Below, one piece after another: positions 8,244 to 17,813 of a stretch of 64,000 bases of DNA. Position 1 is the stretch's first letter; the number at the start of each line of letters is the position of its first letter. Origin of the DNA: Pantoea sp. At-9b (GTDB taxonomy: Bacteria; Pseudomonadota; Gammaproteobacteria; Enterobacterales; Enterobacteriaceae); contig NC_014837.1 of assembly GCF_000175935.2 (NCBI RefSeq), forward strand, positions 2,046,001-2,110,000, in the 5' to 3' direction. A program made the translations under genes and the position numbers. The notes beneath the pieces are model-generated. The model was not told the DNA's origin and searched no databases. It saw only the letters and a program-made list of their open reading frames with translations.

Positions 8244-9470
8244 TTAACTGTGGCTTTTCAGGGTATTAGCTTTGAGATCGTGACCGGTCTGACGCTGTAC
8301 ATCGCGCAGCCAGATCGGCAATCCGGCGAGGCAGACGACCAGTCCGCCAATCACCAGCAGCGCCAGCGACTGTGGGTTGTCACTGTTCTGCGCGGCGATA
8401 AACAACGGTGGGCCTAAGAACACGCCGACCAGCGTCAGTTGGGTGATCAGGCCGCTGGTGGCCCCGATGCTTTCGCGTGACGGCGCGACCACCGGAGCCA
8501 GTGCCCACATGCCCACCAGCAAACCGCTGCCGAACATAAACAGCCAGGAGGCACCGATGGAGAACATAAAGCCGAGCGGCAGAGTGAAAATCGCCAGTGC
8601 GGGCGCACCGGTCAGCACCAGGCCCACCACACCAATCGCGGCGGCTTTGACGCCCCGATTCAGCAGTGCGCCAACCATCAGGCAGCCGATGCCGTTACAC
8701 ACCATCGCCACCACGTTCCAGTGGGCAACTTCCAGCAGCGGCACGCTGTAGCGTTTGGCGAGATACGGGGCGAGGGTGGAGATAATGCCGGTTTGCAGAA
8801 AGGCATCGGCACCGAAGGAAATCCCCAGCAGATAGATCAGCGGGCTGCGCAGTACGGAACGTAAACCGCGGGTACGGGAGAACTGCGCTTTCTCTTCAGG
8901 CGTGCGGCGCGGCAAGCTGACGGTCGCGACAAACGCCAGGGCCAGCGTCAGGACTGAGTGCGCCAGAAAGGCCGCGCGCCAGTTGCCAAAATGGTCAGCC
9001 AGCCCGGCAGAGAGGAACGGCAGCAGAAAACTGGCAGGCACAAAAGTGGACCACAGTGCCATCGCCATATTGCGCTGTTTGCCGGTGGTGATACGGATCA
9101 ACAAGGTCACGGCGGCCACGGCAGTTAATACATAACCGATGCCGGTAACGATGCGCCCGGCCAGCAGCAGATTAAAGGATGGGGCGGCGACCACGCAGAC
9201 ATCCCCCAACACGATCACCACGGCCCCGATCAGCAACACCACCCGGTCACCGGCGCGGTCGACGATGTAACCCGCCAGCAGTGCGCCGAGGGCCACCATC
9301 AACGACGGCAGCGACATGATCAGGCCGATCTGGCTGTGTTCAAAGACATGAAACTCTTGCGCAATCGAACCCAATTCCGTTACCGCTTCGCTGACGGTCA
9401 TTGCTGCCATCACGCCGAGTGCGTAGGCAACCAGAATCCGCACCAGCGGGTTTTGAATAAATGTACTCAC
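8244..9470 (-). CDS. MFS transporter, probably for the aromatic substrate
   Basis: 408 residues from a GTG at 9470, preferred because GGGAGA lies seven bases upstream; a TTG at 9485 would read through that site. About 12 hydrophobic segments are visible with the cytoplasmic loop GYIVDRAGDRVVLLIGA between helices 2 and 3, the MFS signature (GxxxDRxGxR). It is a 12-helix proton-coupled permease of the inner membrane. Its place between the dioxygenase and monooxygenase genes suggests it imports the operon's substrate, or exports an intermediate. No substrate motif is recognisable. Confidence 0.82.
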   Translation of the reverse strand: MSTFIQNPLVRILVAYALGVMAAMTVSEAVTELGSIAQEFHVFEHSQIGLIMSLPSLMVALGALLAGYIVDRAGDRVVLLIGAVVIVLGDVCVVAAPSFNLLLAGRIVTGIGYVLTAVAAVTLLIRITTGKQRNMAMALWSTFVPASFLLPFLSAGLADHFGNWRAAFLAHSVLTLALAFVATVSLPRRTPEEKAQFSRTRGLRSVLRSPLIYLLGISFGADAFLQTGIISTLAPYLAKRYSVPLLEVAHWNVVAMVCNGIGCLMVGALLNRGVKAAAIGVVGLVLTGAPALAIFTLPLGFMFSIGASWLFMFGSGLLVGMWALAPVVAPSRESIGATSGLITQLTLVGVFLGPPLFIAAQNSDNPQSLALLVIGGLVVCLAGLPIWLRDVQRQTGHDLKANTLKSHS

Positions 9471-9531
9471 GATCCATTCTCCCAATAGCTGATTTCACAC
9501 AGGATTTAGCGTTATGGCCTGATGCAGGCGC

Positions 9532-10545
9532 TTAGCCATCATTAGCAAGGGCGAGAAAGCGCTCCAGCGTGGGCGGATCGATCGGGGTTTCCGGCTGAAT
9601 GACCGGCACGTTGGCGAACGGTGTCGCTTCGGTAAACCATTTATTTTGTGCCGGGAGTCCCCACTGGTCGGCACGTTTGGGATCGGCCAGATTCCAGCCG
9701 AGTGCCGGTTCGATGTCGATATGTTGGTAGTGGGTATTAAACAGTTCGATACGATGCCCATCGGGATCGCGGAAATAGACGAACAGGGCACCGCTAATGC
9801 CGTGACGGCCCGGACCACGCTCCAGTTGCGGTGCGTAGCCGAGTGCGCCAGCGACATCGCAGGCGCGGATCATGTCGTTGGTATCGGGCAAGGTGTAGGC
9901 AAAATGGTGCAGGCGTGGCCCAGGTCCCTGGGTGAAGACGATGTCGTGAGGATTGCCTTTGCGTTGCAGCCAGATGCCCCACAGGTGCTGATCTTGTTCC
10001 ACCTGCGACCAGGTATATTCACTGACACGAAAACCCAACGGCTGATAAAACGACCACGCCTTACGCACGTCGCTGGTTTGTAACTGATAGTGGTCGAGGC
10101 GCTGGGCGCTGGCTCCACGATAGTGCTGATAGTTTTTCAGCATGCGTTCACAGGCATCCATCGAGGCACATAATTCCAGCGGCACACCAACATGGTCGGT
10201 CACATGCAGCGTTAAGCCCTGAAAAGGCACCTCAACGATGCGTGTCTCCTTGCCCTGCAAAGCGAAATATTCTTCTGCTTTATAGATATCGTCATCGCAA
10301 CGAACGCGCATCCCGATGCGGGTGCAGTGGGTATCGCTGGCCTTTTTCAACACCAGGCTGTGATGCCCACGTTCCTCTAATCCGCGCAGATACACGCTGG
10401 ACGCATCCTCATCACTGACCACCAATCCGATTAAATCGGTATAGAAGCGCTTGCTGACCTCAAGGTCGCGAACGTTCAGGACAACATGACTGGCACGCGT
10501 CACGTTGAAAGGTGGCTCCAGAACCAACTCATCGATCTGTGGCAT
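9532..10545 (-). CDS. VOC-family extradiol ring-cleavage dioxygenase
   Basis: 337 residues, two tandem VOC (glyoxalase-fold) modules. The N-terminal module starts ASHVVLNVRDLEVSKRFYTDLIG and the C-terminal one carries the Fe(II) ligands: the histidine of RLDHYQLQTSDV (about residue 149), the one in RLHHFAYTLPD (about 212) and the glutamate of GHRIELFNTHY (about 266). This is the type I catechol 2,3-dioxygenase pattern, close in size to 3,4-dihydroxyphenylacetate 2,3-dioxygenases. It opens the aromatic ring next to the two hydroxyls. It is the first gene of the seven-gene operon; the stretch before it holds repeated GATATATC sites. Exact diol not determinable. Confidence 0.88.
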   Translation of the reverse strand: MPQIDELVLEPPFNVTRASHVVLNVRDLEVSKRFYTDLIGLVVSDEDASSVYLRGLEERGHHSLVLKKASDTHCTRIGMRVRCDDDIYKAEEYFALQGKETRIVEVPFQGLTLHVTDHVGVPLELCASMDACERMLKNYQHYRGASAQRLDHYQLQTSDVRKAWSFYQPLGFRVSEYTWSQVEQDQHLWGIWLQRKGNPHDIVFTQGPGPRLHHFAYTLPDTNDMIRACDVAGALGYAPQLERGPGRHGISGALFVYFRDPDGHRIELFNTHYQHIDIEPALGWNLADPKRADQWGLPAQNKWFTEATPFANVPVIQPETPIDPPTLERFLALANDG

Positions 10546-10603
10546 GGGTATGTTCTCTCTTTCAGATAAAAGGGGTACCGCTCAGTGTTGTTGTAATAAA
10601 TTT

Positions 10604-10630
10604 AGATATATCGTGTTAATAGATATATCT
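10604..10630. promoter_or_regulatory. Tandem GATATATC palindromes before the aromatic operon
   Basis: AGATATATC at 10604-10612 and AGATATATCT at 10621-10630 contain the same 8-bp palindrome GATATATC, repeated 17 bases apart and 59 bases upstream of the dioxygenase start. A repeated palindrome at this position is a typical operator arrangement. The related GATATATT before the PadR gene suggests that regulator as the binder. No promoter hexamers are clear enough to call. Confidence 0.5.
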
Positions 10631-10682
10631 CATAACTTCACGGCGATTGGAGATCGAGCGCACAGATCGGAGGGAAAATTTT

Positions 10683-10787
10683 CGCGGCGCGATAAATCGA
10701 ATAATGCCAGGTTCGGTAGCGGCGCGATTTATCGCGCAGGTTTTTGCCGCATCAGGTGAATGAACGCGCGATAAATCGCGCCGTTAC
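10683..10787. repeat. REP-like pair with an extra broken half-unit
   Basis: A full outward-facing pair spans 10716-10787 (GTAGCGGCG forward unit, about 30 bases, reverse unit ending in GCCGTTAC). Just upstream, 10683-10699 holds a broken half, GCGGCGCGATAAATCG, that lacks its tail. The rest of this 394-base gap (10546-10939) holds the GATATATC operator and, at 10819-10847, an 8-bp inverted repeat TGCCTCGC/GCGAGGCA of unknown meaning. Confidence 0.88.
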
Positions 10788-10939
10788 GGGGGCAAGGGGA
10801 TTTGTATCGCACTGTATCTGCCTCGCTCACCAATACATCGCGAGGCAAAAATCCGCCCAGGCAGAAACAAGCCCTATACATCGGGGTGGTGTAATTCAGG
10901 CGTTGTCACTTACACCTCAAATTTTCTGGAGATACCGCC

Positions 10940-11935
10940 ATGTTACGTAAATCACTGTTAGCTACCCTGATGACCGCGACTGCACTGTTTGCTACCACTG
11001 CTGCGGTGGCTGCCCCGACCGAGGCCGATTACGCCCAGGCATTCCACACCATCCACCAGGTAAAAGCCGGTGTGTTGAATGTCGGTTATGTCGATATTGG
11101 CCCGCGTGATGGGCAGCCGGTGATTCTGTTACACGGCTGGCCCTACGATATCCAAAGCTATGCTCAGGTTGCGCCACAGTTGGCAGCACAGGGCTATCGC
11201 GTGATCGTGCCTTACCTGCGTGGTTACGGTTCTACGCGCTTTCTCTCGGCCAGTACCCCGCGTAACGGACAGCCCTCAGCACTGGCGGCTGACACCGTGG
11301 CATTGATGGACGCATTGGGGATCAAACAGGCGGTATTTGCCGGGTTTGACTGGGGTGCACGCACGGCAGATATCGTTGCGGCGCTGTGGCCGGAACGGGT
11401 GAAATCGCTGGTTTCTGTCAGTGGTTATCTGATCAGCAGCCAGGCGATCGGCAAAAAACCGTTGCCGCCTCAGGCCGAACTGCAATGGTGGTATCAGTTC
11501 TATTTCGCCACCGAACGTGGTCGTGAAGGCTATGCGAAAAACACCCATGATTTCGCCAAATTAATCTGGCAGCAGGCGTCGCCGGGCTGGAAATTCAGTG
11601 ATGCGACCTTTAACCAAAGCGCGCAGGCGCTGGATAACCCGGACCAGGTCGCCGTGACGGTCAGTAACTATCGCTGGCGTATCGGGCTGGAAGCGGGTGA
11701 AGCGAAATATGCCGCTTATGAGCAAAAGTTGGCAACGCTGCCGGTGATTAGCGTACCCACCATTACCATCGAAGGGGACAACAATGGTGCACCGCATCCG
11801 GCTCCTTCCGCCTATCGGGCAAAATTCAGCGGCAAATATGAGCATCGCACCTTTAGCGGCAATATTGGTCATAACCCGCCCGCCGAAGACCCACAGGATT
11901 TTGTGAAAGCAGTGGTCGATGCGGCAAAAATGTAA
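10940..11935 (+). CDS. Exported alpha/beta hydrolase (epoxide hydrolase / dehalogenase-like)
   Basis: 331 residues. A Sec signal peptide (MLRKSLLATLMTATALFAT then AAVAAP) ends near residue 24, so the enzyme is periplasmic. ILLHGWPYD is the oxyanion-hole HG motif, and GFDWGARTADIVA carries an aspartate nucleophile (about residue 138) as in epoxide hydrolases and haloalkane dehalogenases rather than serine. NIGHNPPAEDPQDF supplies the catalytic histidine near residue 312. GGAG lies before the ATG. It stands alone with a terminator behind it. A periplasmic enzyme of this class could detoxify or open epoxides; substrate unknown. Confidence 0.8.
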   Translation: MLRKSLLATLMTATALFATTAAVAAPTEADYAQAFHTIHQVKAGVLNVGYVDIGPRDGQPVILLHGWPYDIQSYAQVAPQLAAQGYRVIVPYLRGYGSTRFLSASTPRNGQPSALAADTVALMDALGIKQAVFAGFDWGARTADIVAALWPERVKSLVSVSGYLISSQAIGKKPLPPQAELQWWYQFYFATERGREGYAKNTHDFAKLIWQQASPGWKFSDATFNQSAQALDNPDQVAVTVSNYRWRIGLEAGEAKYAAYEQKLATLPVISVPTITIEGDNNGAPHPAPSAYRAKFSGKYEHRTFSGNIGHNPPAEDPQDFVKAVVDAAKM

Positions 11936-11959
11936 TTTTGTGGTAATAAGTTATTGTCA

Positions 11960-11987
11960 GGCCGGTATTTTATTACCGGTCTTTTTT
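11960..11987 (+). terminator. Rho-independent terminator after the alpha/beta hydrolase
   Basis: GCCGGTA and TACCGGT (offset slightly to GGCCGGTAtttTATTACCGGTC overall shape) form a stem of seven pairs with a short T-rich loop, followed directly by TTTTTT. It sits 25 bases after the hydrolase stop and just before the response regulator gene. Confidence 0.85.
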
Positions 11988-12012
11988 GTCTTCGCCCTGG
12001 CAGGAGGTTGTT

Positions 12013-12749
<737 letters not shown>

Positions 12750-12753
<4 letters not shown>

Positions 12754-14051
12754 CGCTCTGGCCGCGTTCGCTGCTGTCGCGTCTGGTGTTGATCGTGCTG
12801 CTTGGGTTGGTGCTGGCGAACGGCATGACGGTGGTCAGTCTGATGATTGAGCGGATGAGTAGCGCCAAAACGGTGATGCTGGGTAACCTTGAATACGATG
12901 TTGCCACCAGCGTAGCGATCCTCGATCACCTCTCCCCGTCAGAGCGTCCCGCCTGGCTGGCAAAGCTGGCACGCGGCAATTACCGCTACGCGTTATCGGC
13001 CGGGCAGCCCGGTCCCTGGCCGGATAGTTGGCGCGCGCGCGATGCCATCCGCTCGCTGCAACAGACGCTCGGCGGGCAGTATCCGCTGACCTTTACCAAT
13101 GTACCTGGCCCGCGCCTGCATATTCAGGCGCATATTACTCTGCATGATGGCGCGCCGTTGACGTTGGATCTCTGGCCGCGTATGCCTGCTATCGCCCGCT
13201 GGTTGCCGGTGGTGTTGTTTGCGCAATTGATATTGCTGGCCGCCTGTGCCTGGATCGCGGTGCGCCAGGTGGTGCGGCCTTTTATGCGTTTCACTCAGGC
13301 GGTTGAGGAATTAAAACCGGCCAGCGCCCGTGCCAGCATCATGCCGGAAAATGGCCCGGCAGAGGTGCAGCAAGCCGCGCGCGCCTTTAACGCCATGCAG
13401 TTGCGTATTCAGGATCATTTGCAGGAGCGGGCGCAGATACTGGCGGCGATCTCCCACGATCTGCAAACCCCCATCACCCGGATGAAGCTGCGCGTAGAAA
13501 TGTCGGAACAGCCCGAACTGCGCGACAAATTGCTGGGCGATTTAGACAATATGAGCCGCCTGGTACGCGAGGGCATTGATTACGCCCGCTCGGCGCAGAT
13601 ACCGGATGAGACGCCGCACCGGGTCAGCCTCAATGCGTTTCTTGATAGCATCGCCTGTGATTATCAGGACGTCGGCAAAGCGGTCAGCTTTTCACCCTGC
13701 ACCGGGCCGGATAATTTCAGCATTCGTCAGCAGGCGTTGCGACGCATCATGACTAACCTGATTGATAATGCGCTGAAATTTGGCCATCAGGCTGAGGTCG
13801 AGCTGTTAAAAATGGCGGATGGCGGCATGAAGATTCATGTGCGCGATAACGGGCCAGGTATCCCGGAAGAGGAGCTGGGGGCCGTGCTGCAACCCTTTTA
13901 TCGGGTGGAAAGTTCCCGCAATCGCCATACCGGCGGTACCGGGTTGGGGCTGGCGATCGCTTCGCAATTAGTCAATCAGATGGCCGGTAGCCTGACATTA
14001 AGTAACCGTGCACAGGGCGGGTTGGATGTGGAGATTTTCTTGCCGGGCTAA
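12750..14051 (+). CDS. EnvZ-type sensor histidine kinase
   Basis: 433 residues. Two membrane segments (about residues 10-30 and 150-172) flank a periplasmic sensor of about 115 residues that I do not recognise. A HAMP region follows, then the dimerisation/phosphorylation helix with AAISHDLQTPITRMKLR (His near residue 236), the N box MTNLIDNALKFG near 340, DNGPGIPEEE and TGGTGLGLAIA. This is the EnvZ/RstB class and phosphorylates the response regulator encoded just before it. The signal is unknown. No terminator is obvious within the 170 bases after it. Confidence 0.92.
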
Positions 14052-14165
14052 AGCGCGAGCTGCAACTTTGTAGCGTTATGTATCAACGCCACTTCCCGAC
14101 ACGCAAGGCGACAAAAACCGGGGGTGGTGGAAACAGCGTGAACACATCTGACGGGTTAAATACAC

Positions 14166-14187
14166 CCACTGCCAGATGACGCAGTGG
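14166..14187. promoter_or_regulatory. Perfect 7-bp inverted repeat before the second hydrolase
   Basis: CCACTGC and GCAGTGG are separated by eight bases, 35 bases upstream of the alpha/beta hydrolase ATG. There is no T tract, so it is more likely an operator or leader hairpin than a terminator. The neighbouring response regulator is one possible binder, without further evidence. Confidence 0.3.
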
Positions 14188-14221
14188 CTAATTTCACTCA
14201 ATCATGTTCACGAGGTTTCTG

Positions 14222-14980
14222 ATGAAAACGTTTCTGTTAAGTACACTCGCTGCTGTTACCTTGTCCGCTTCATGTGCTGCTCTCGCGGCACCGGTCAACA
14301 CCGTGGTACTGGTACACGGCGCTTTTGCCGATGGTAGCAGCTGGAACCGGGTGATCCCGCAACTGCAATCTCACCACCTGAAGGTGATTTCCGTTCAACT
14401 CCCGCTGACCTCGTTACAGGATGATGTGGCCGCCACCCAGCGCGCCATCGCACGCGCATCAGGCGATGTGGTGCTGGTGGGACACTCCTGGGGCGGTACG
14501 GTGATCACCCAAGCCGGGAACGATCCGCATGTCAAAGGTTTGGTGTATATCGCTGCCTTTGCACCGAACGCCGGACAATCAACCGGTGACCTGGCAGGCA
14601 GTTTTCCTGCCCCGGCGGGTAGCGCAGATATCGCCAAAACAGCGGACGGATTCCTCTATTTGCCTGCGGCGACGGTGGCGAAGGACTTTGCCGAAGATAG
14701 CCCGGCTTCGCAGCAGAAAATCCTGAGCGTGACCCAGGGGCCGATCCGCGCCGCTGCCTTTGGTGACAAAGTCAGCCAGGCGGCCTGGACGCAAAAACCG
14801 AGCTGGTATCTGGTCAGTCGCCAGGATCGCATGATCAATCCCGACCTGGAGCGGGCGATGGCGCAGCACATTCATGCGCACACCCGTAGCGTGACGGCCA
14901 GCCACACCTCAATGTTGAGTCATCCTGGCAGCGTCGCGCAGATCATCACTCAGGCGGTCGACAGTAGCAACGCTCAATAA
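14222..14980 (+). CDS. Exported alpha/beta hydrolase, serine type
   Basis: 252 residues from ATG 14222, which has CGAGG five bases before it; an upstream in-frame ATG at 14204 would add MFTRFL without a better site. A signal peptide ends near CAALAAP (about residue 23). VVLVHGAFADGSSW is the HG motif, VLVGHSWGGTVI holds the nucleophile serine (about residue 90), and TSMLSHPGSVAQII the C-terminal histidine. This pattern matches small esterase-like proteins of the methyl-esterase/ hydroxynitrile-lyase type (DUF-free Abhydrolase_6). It lies 19 bases before the DipZ-like gene, probably one operon, which fits a periplasmic role. Substrate unknown. Confidence 0.8.
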   Translation: MKTFLLSTLAAVTLSASCAALAAPVNTVVLVHGAFADGSSWNRVIPQLQSHHLKVISVQLPLTSLQDDVAATQRAIARASGDVVLVGHSWGGTVITQAGNDPHVKGLVYIAAFAPNAGQSTGDLAGSFPAPAGSADIAKTADGFLYLPAATVAKDFAEDSPASQQKILSVTQGPIRAAAFGDKVSQAAWTQKPSWYLVSRQDRMINPDLERAMAQHIHAHTRSVTASHTSMLSHPGSVAQIITQAVDSSNAQ

Positions 14981-14999
14981 CCCAGCGGGGGGAATATCT

Positions 15000-16187
15000 A
15001 TGTCATTCATTATCGCGTTTCTCGCTGGGATGCTGACGCTGCTGAGTCCCTGCACCTTGCCGGTGATCCCCTTGGTGTTTGCCAGCGTTCGTGGCAAAAA
15101 AGGGCAGATGGCAGCCTTGCTGGTGGGGATGGTGCTGGTCTTCACCCTGATATCGCTGTTGATCTCGGTCGCCAGCAACTGGGTAGTGCAGGTGACGCAA
15201 GCGGGCCGCTGGCTGGCGCTGTTGTTCCTGGCACTGACCGCCATCACGCTGCTCTCCACGCGGGCAGCACAGATCATCACCGCACCCTTGATGCTGTTGG
15301 GTAACCGAATCAATGATGCCAGCCATCGCCGCAGCGGACTGACGGCTGCCTTGCTGGCGGGACTGGCGATTGGCATGTTGTGGTCGCCCTGTGCCGGGCC
15401 GGTATTGGGGGCGATTCTCAGCCTTGCCATTACGGCTAAAGATCCGCTTTCGCCAGGCGTCTTGCTGATTGCCTATGGCAGCGGCTGTGCGCTGATGCTG
15501 GCGCTGCTGTGGTTTGCTGGACGGGGATTGCTGACCCGTCTGCGCCTCGGGCTAACGGTGATGGCACGTTTGCGGCAGGGCGCTGGCGTGTTGATGCTGG
15601 CTTCCGTGGTGTTACTTGCCAGCGGCAGACAAGGGCTGGTGCAGGCGGGACCGCAACTGGCACAGAATCTTGAGCAACGTCTGAGTCACTTTCTGCCAAC
15701 AAGTGCACCGAAGATCACTCCGGTGCCGGTGGTTGAACAGACGCAGAGTGCATTCCCCGGACTGGCGGGGGGAACCGGTTGGTTCAACAGCGCACCGCTC
15801 AATCGGGCGGATCTGCAAGGCAAAGTCGTGCTGATTGATTTCTGGACCTATGACTGCATCAATTGCCAGCACACGCTGCCGCATGTGCGTGACTGGGCGA
15901 AGAAATATCAGCAGGATGGCCTGACGGTGATTGGTGTCCACACCCCGGAGTATCCATGGGAGCGCGATCCGGCGGCGGTAGCGCGTGCCATTAAGCAGTG
16001 GGGGTTGTCGTATCCGGTGGTGGCCGATAACAATTACGCTATCTGGAACCGTTTCGGCAATATGTACTGGCCAGCACATTACATTTTCGATGTTCACGGG
16101 CAACTGCGTTACACCGCGTTTGGTGAAGGGGATTATGCCGGACAGGAAAAGGTGATTCAGCAATTGTTGCAGGAGGCGAAGGCCTGA
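15000..16187 (+). CDS. DipZ/CcdA-like thiol-disulfide transport protein with thioredoxin domain
   Basis: 395 residues. The first 220 hold six or seven membrane segments of the CcdA/DsbD type with two reactive cysteines, in LLSPCTLPVIPL (about residue 18) and LWSPCAGPVLG (about 125). The last 140 residues form a periplasmic TlpA-like thioredoxin domain with the active site YDCINCQHTLP (CxxC near 287). Such fused proteins pass electrons from cytoplasmic thioredoxin to exported substrates. This is the mycobacterial DipZ layout, not E. coli DsbD, because the N-terminal DsbD-alpha domain is missing. It probably keeps thiols reduced in partners such as the hydrolase encoded upstream. Confidence 0.87.
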   Translation: MSFIIAFLAGMLTLLSPCTLPVIPLVFASVRGKKGQMAALLVGMVLVFTLISLLISVASNWVVQVTQAGRWLALLFLALTAITLLSTRAAQIITAPLMLLGNRINDASHRRSGLTAALLAGLAIGMLWSPCAGPVLGAILSLAITAKDPLSPGVLLIAYGSGCALMLALLWFAGRGLLTRLRLGLTVMARLRQGAGVLMLASVVLLASGRQGLVQAGPQLAQNLEQRLSHFLPTSAPKITPVPVVEQTQSAFPGLAGGTGWFNSAPLNRADLQGKVVLIDFWTYDCINCQHTLPHVRDWAKKYQQDGLTVIGVHTPEYPWERDPAAVARAIKQWGLSYPVVADNNYAIWNRFGNMYWPAHYIFDVHGQLRYTAFGEGDYAGQEKVIQQLLQEAKA

Positions 16188-16200
16188 TTGGGCACATTTC

Positions 16201-16272
16201 GTAGCGGCGTGATTTATCACGCCGGTTTTTCCGCCACAGCACACGGAATTGCGCGATAAATCGCGCCGCTAC
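16201..16272. repeat. REP-like pair with co-varying stem bases
   Basis: The forward unit reads GTAGCGGCGTGATTTATCACGC, where the usual GCGCGAT/ATCGCGC arms have changed together to GCGTGAT/ATCACGC, keeping the stem paired. The reverse unit keeps the standard sequence. It separates the DipZ-like gene from the convergent aldehyde dehydrogenase gene, ending 14 bases from its stop codon. Confidence 0.9.
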
Positions 16273-16286
16273 GACAAATTCTGTTA

Positions 16287-17705
16287 TTAAGCGATGGTCA
16301 GCGCCCGTGACTCCAGAAACGCCGTAATCCCGGCTTGTCCCATCTCGCGGCCGATGCCCGAACAACGGAATCCGCCAAAGGGGGCGCGGGGTTCATGTGC
16401 CAGAGTATTGATCATCACTCTTCCGGCCAGAATCTGTTCAGCCACGTTGCGGGCATGGGTTTCATCCGCGCCAATCACCAGCGCCGACAGACCATATTGG
16501 GTGTCATTGGCGATGGCGATCGCTTCCTGTTCATCACGATAGGTCAGCATGCACAGCACCGGACCAAAGATTTCGTCACGCGCAAGCGTCATGTCATTGC
16601 TGACATCGCTGAACAGGGTGGGTTTAACATACCAGCCGTGCGTCAAAGCCGCAGGCCGCCCAGTGCCACCGGCCAACAAACGCGCCCCTTGTTGCTCACC
16701 CAGCGCAATGTAACGCTGGACGCGTTCCCACTGGCGCTGATTGATCATCGGACCGATGGTCGTGGCTGCGTCTGAAGGATCACCGGAAGATTGGCGTTGC
16801 ACTGCGGCGGTCAGTTCACGCTCAAACTCGGCTTTCCGTGCTTGCGGCACCAGAATCCGGGTACCGGCGATGCAGGCCTGCCCGCTGTTGATAAATCCTG
16901 CCTGTACCGCCAGCTCGGCAGCAGAGCGCGCGTCGGCATCGGGTAAAATCAGCGTTGGGGATTTCCCTCCCAGCTCCAGCGTAACGCGTTTAAAGCTGTC
17001 TGCGGCATTGCGCAGAATCGCTTTGCCGGTCTCGGTCGATCCGGTAAAGGAAATTTTCGCCACATCGGGGCTGGTACTGATGGCGTGGCCGACACTGGCT
17101 CCGCGTCCGGTAACGATGTTGAACACGCCGGGCGGCAATCCGGCGCGATCCAGCGCCCGGGTCACCACGTCAGTTTGCCAGATGCTGAACTCACTCGGTT
17201 TAATCACCGTGGTACATCCGGCCGCGATGGCGGTCGCCAGTTTATGGCAGATAAACCCGGCGTTGCTGTTCCATGGCGTGATCAGACCGGCAACGCCCAG
17301 CGGTAACATCTGCACCGTGGCGCGTCCCGCCTGCTGCACAAAGGGGTAGGCGCGCAATTCGGCCATCACCTGTTGCACTACCGCTGCCGGATACGTCGCC
17401 ATCCATTGCGAACGTGAAGCGGGCGCGCCATATTCTTCGCGAATGGCATGATGTAACTCGTCTTCGCTTTGTTGCAGGACTTCGACCATGTTCGCCAGCA
17501 GTGCCAGGCGATCGGCGACACTCAGACGAGAAAAATCGCTAAAAGCGGCTTTGGCCGCCGCAATGGCGTGTAACGCATCGGTTTCATCTGCCAGTCGGGC
17601 TGTACCGATAACGCTACCGTCAGCAGGTTTGATAATATCCAGCCACTCGGTGCCCGCCGGGGTGACAAAGCGGCCATTAATATAGATGTGTTCGAAGGTG
17701 CGCAT
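16287..17705 (-). CDS. NAD(P)-dependent aldehyde dehydrogenase
   Basis: 472 residues from ATG 17705, with GGAGA eight bases before it. Cofactor and active-site motifs are complete: ITPWNSNAGFICHK, ISFTGSTETGKAIL, the catalytic glutamate in VTLELGGKSPTLI (about residue 248) and the nucleophile in SGQACIAGTRI (about 282). It oxidises an aldehyde to an acid in the cytoplasm. The divergent LysR gene 108 bases away is probably its regulator. Its substrate is not predictable. It could in principle supply a semialdehyde dehydrogenase step absent from the aromatic operon six kilobases away, but the two are separately regulated. Confidence 0.9.
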   Translation of the reverse strand: MRTFEHIYINGRFVTPAGTEWLDIIKPADGSVIGTARLADETDALHAIAAAKAAFSDFSRLSVADRLALLANMVEVLQQSEDELHHAIREEYGAPASRSQWMATYPAAVVQQVMAELRAYPFVQQAGRATVQMLPLGVAGLITPWNSNAGFICHKLATAIAAGCTTVIKPSEFSIWQTDVVTRALDRAGLPPGVFNIVTGRGASVGHAISTSPDVAKISFTGSTETGKAILRNAADSFKRVTLELGGKSPTLILPDADARSAAELAVQAGFINSGQACIAGTRILVPQARKAEFERELTAAVQRQSSGDPSDAATTIGPMINQRQWERVQRYIALGEQQGARLLAGGTGRPAALTHGWYVKPTLFSDVSNDMTLARDEIFGPVLCMLTYRDEQEAIAIANDTQYGLSALVIGADETHARNVAEQILAGRVMINTLAHEPRAPFGGFRCSGIGREMGQAGITAFLESRALTIA

Positions 17706-17813
17706 CTGGCGGTTCTCCTTATTAAGCGGGTAGGCAGAGCAAGGTAGCACGCGAGCATTGGCGCTATAATCCGCCTTAGCCTGCAAAGGGTATTGCGTCT
17801 GACGGAATAATCG

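Noticed and set aside
10819..10847. TGCCTCGC/GCGAGGCA inverted repeat before the alpha/beta hydrolase
   Set aside because: The stem is eight pairs but the loop is 13 bases and no T tract or regulator link is visible, so I do not call it as a terminator or operator.
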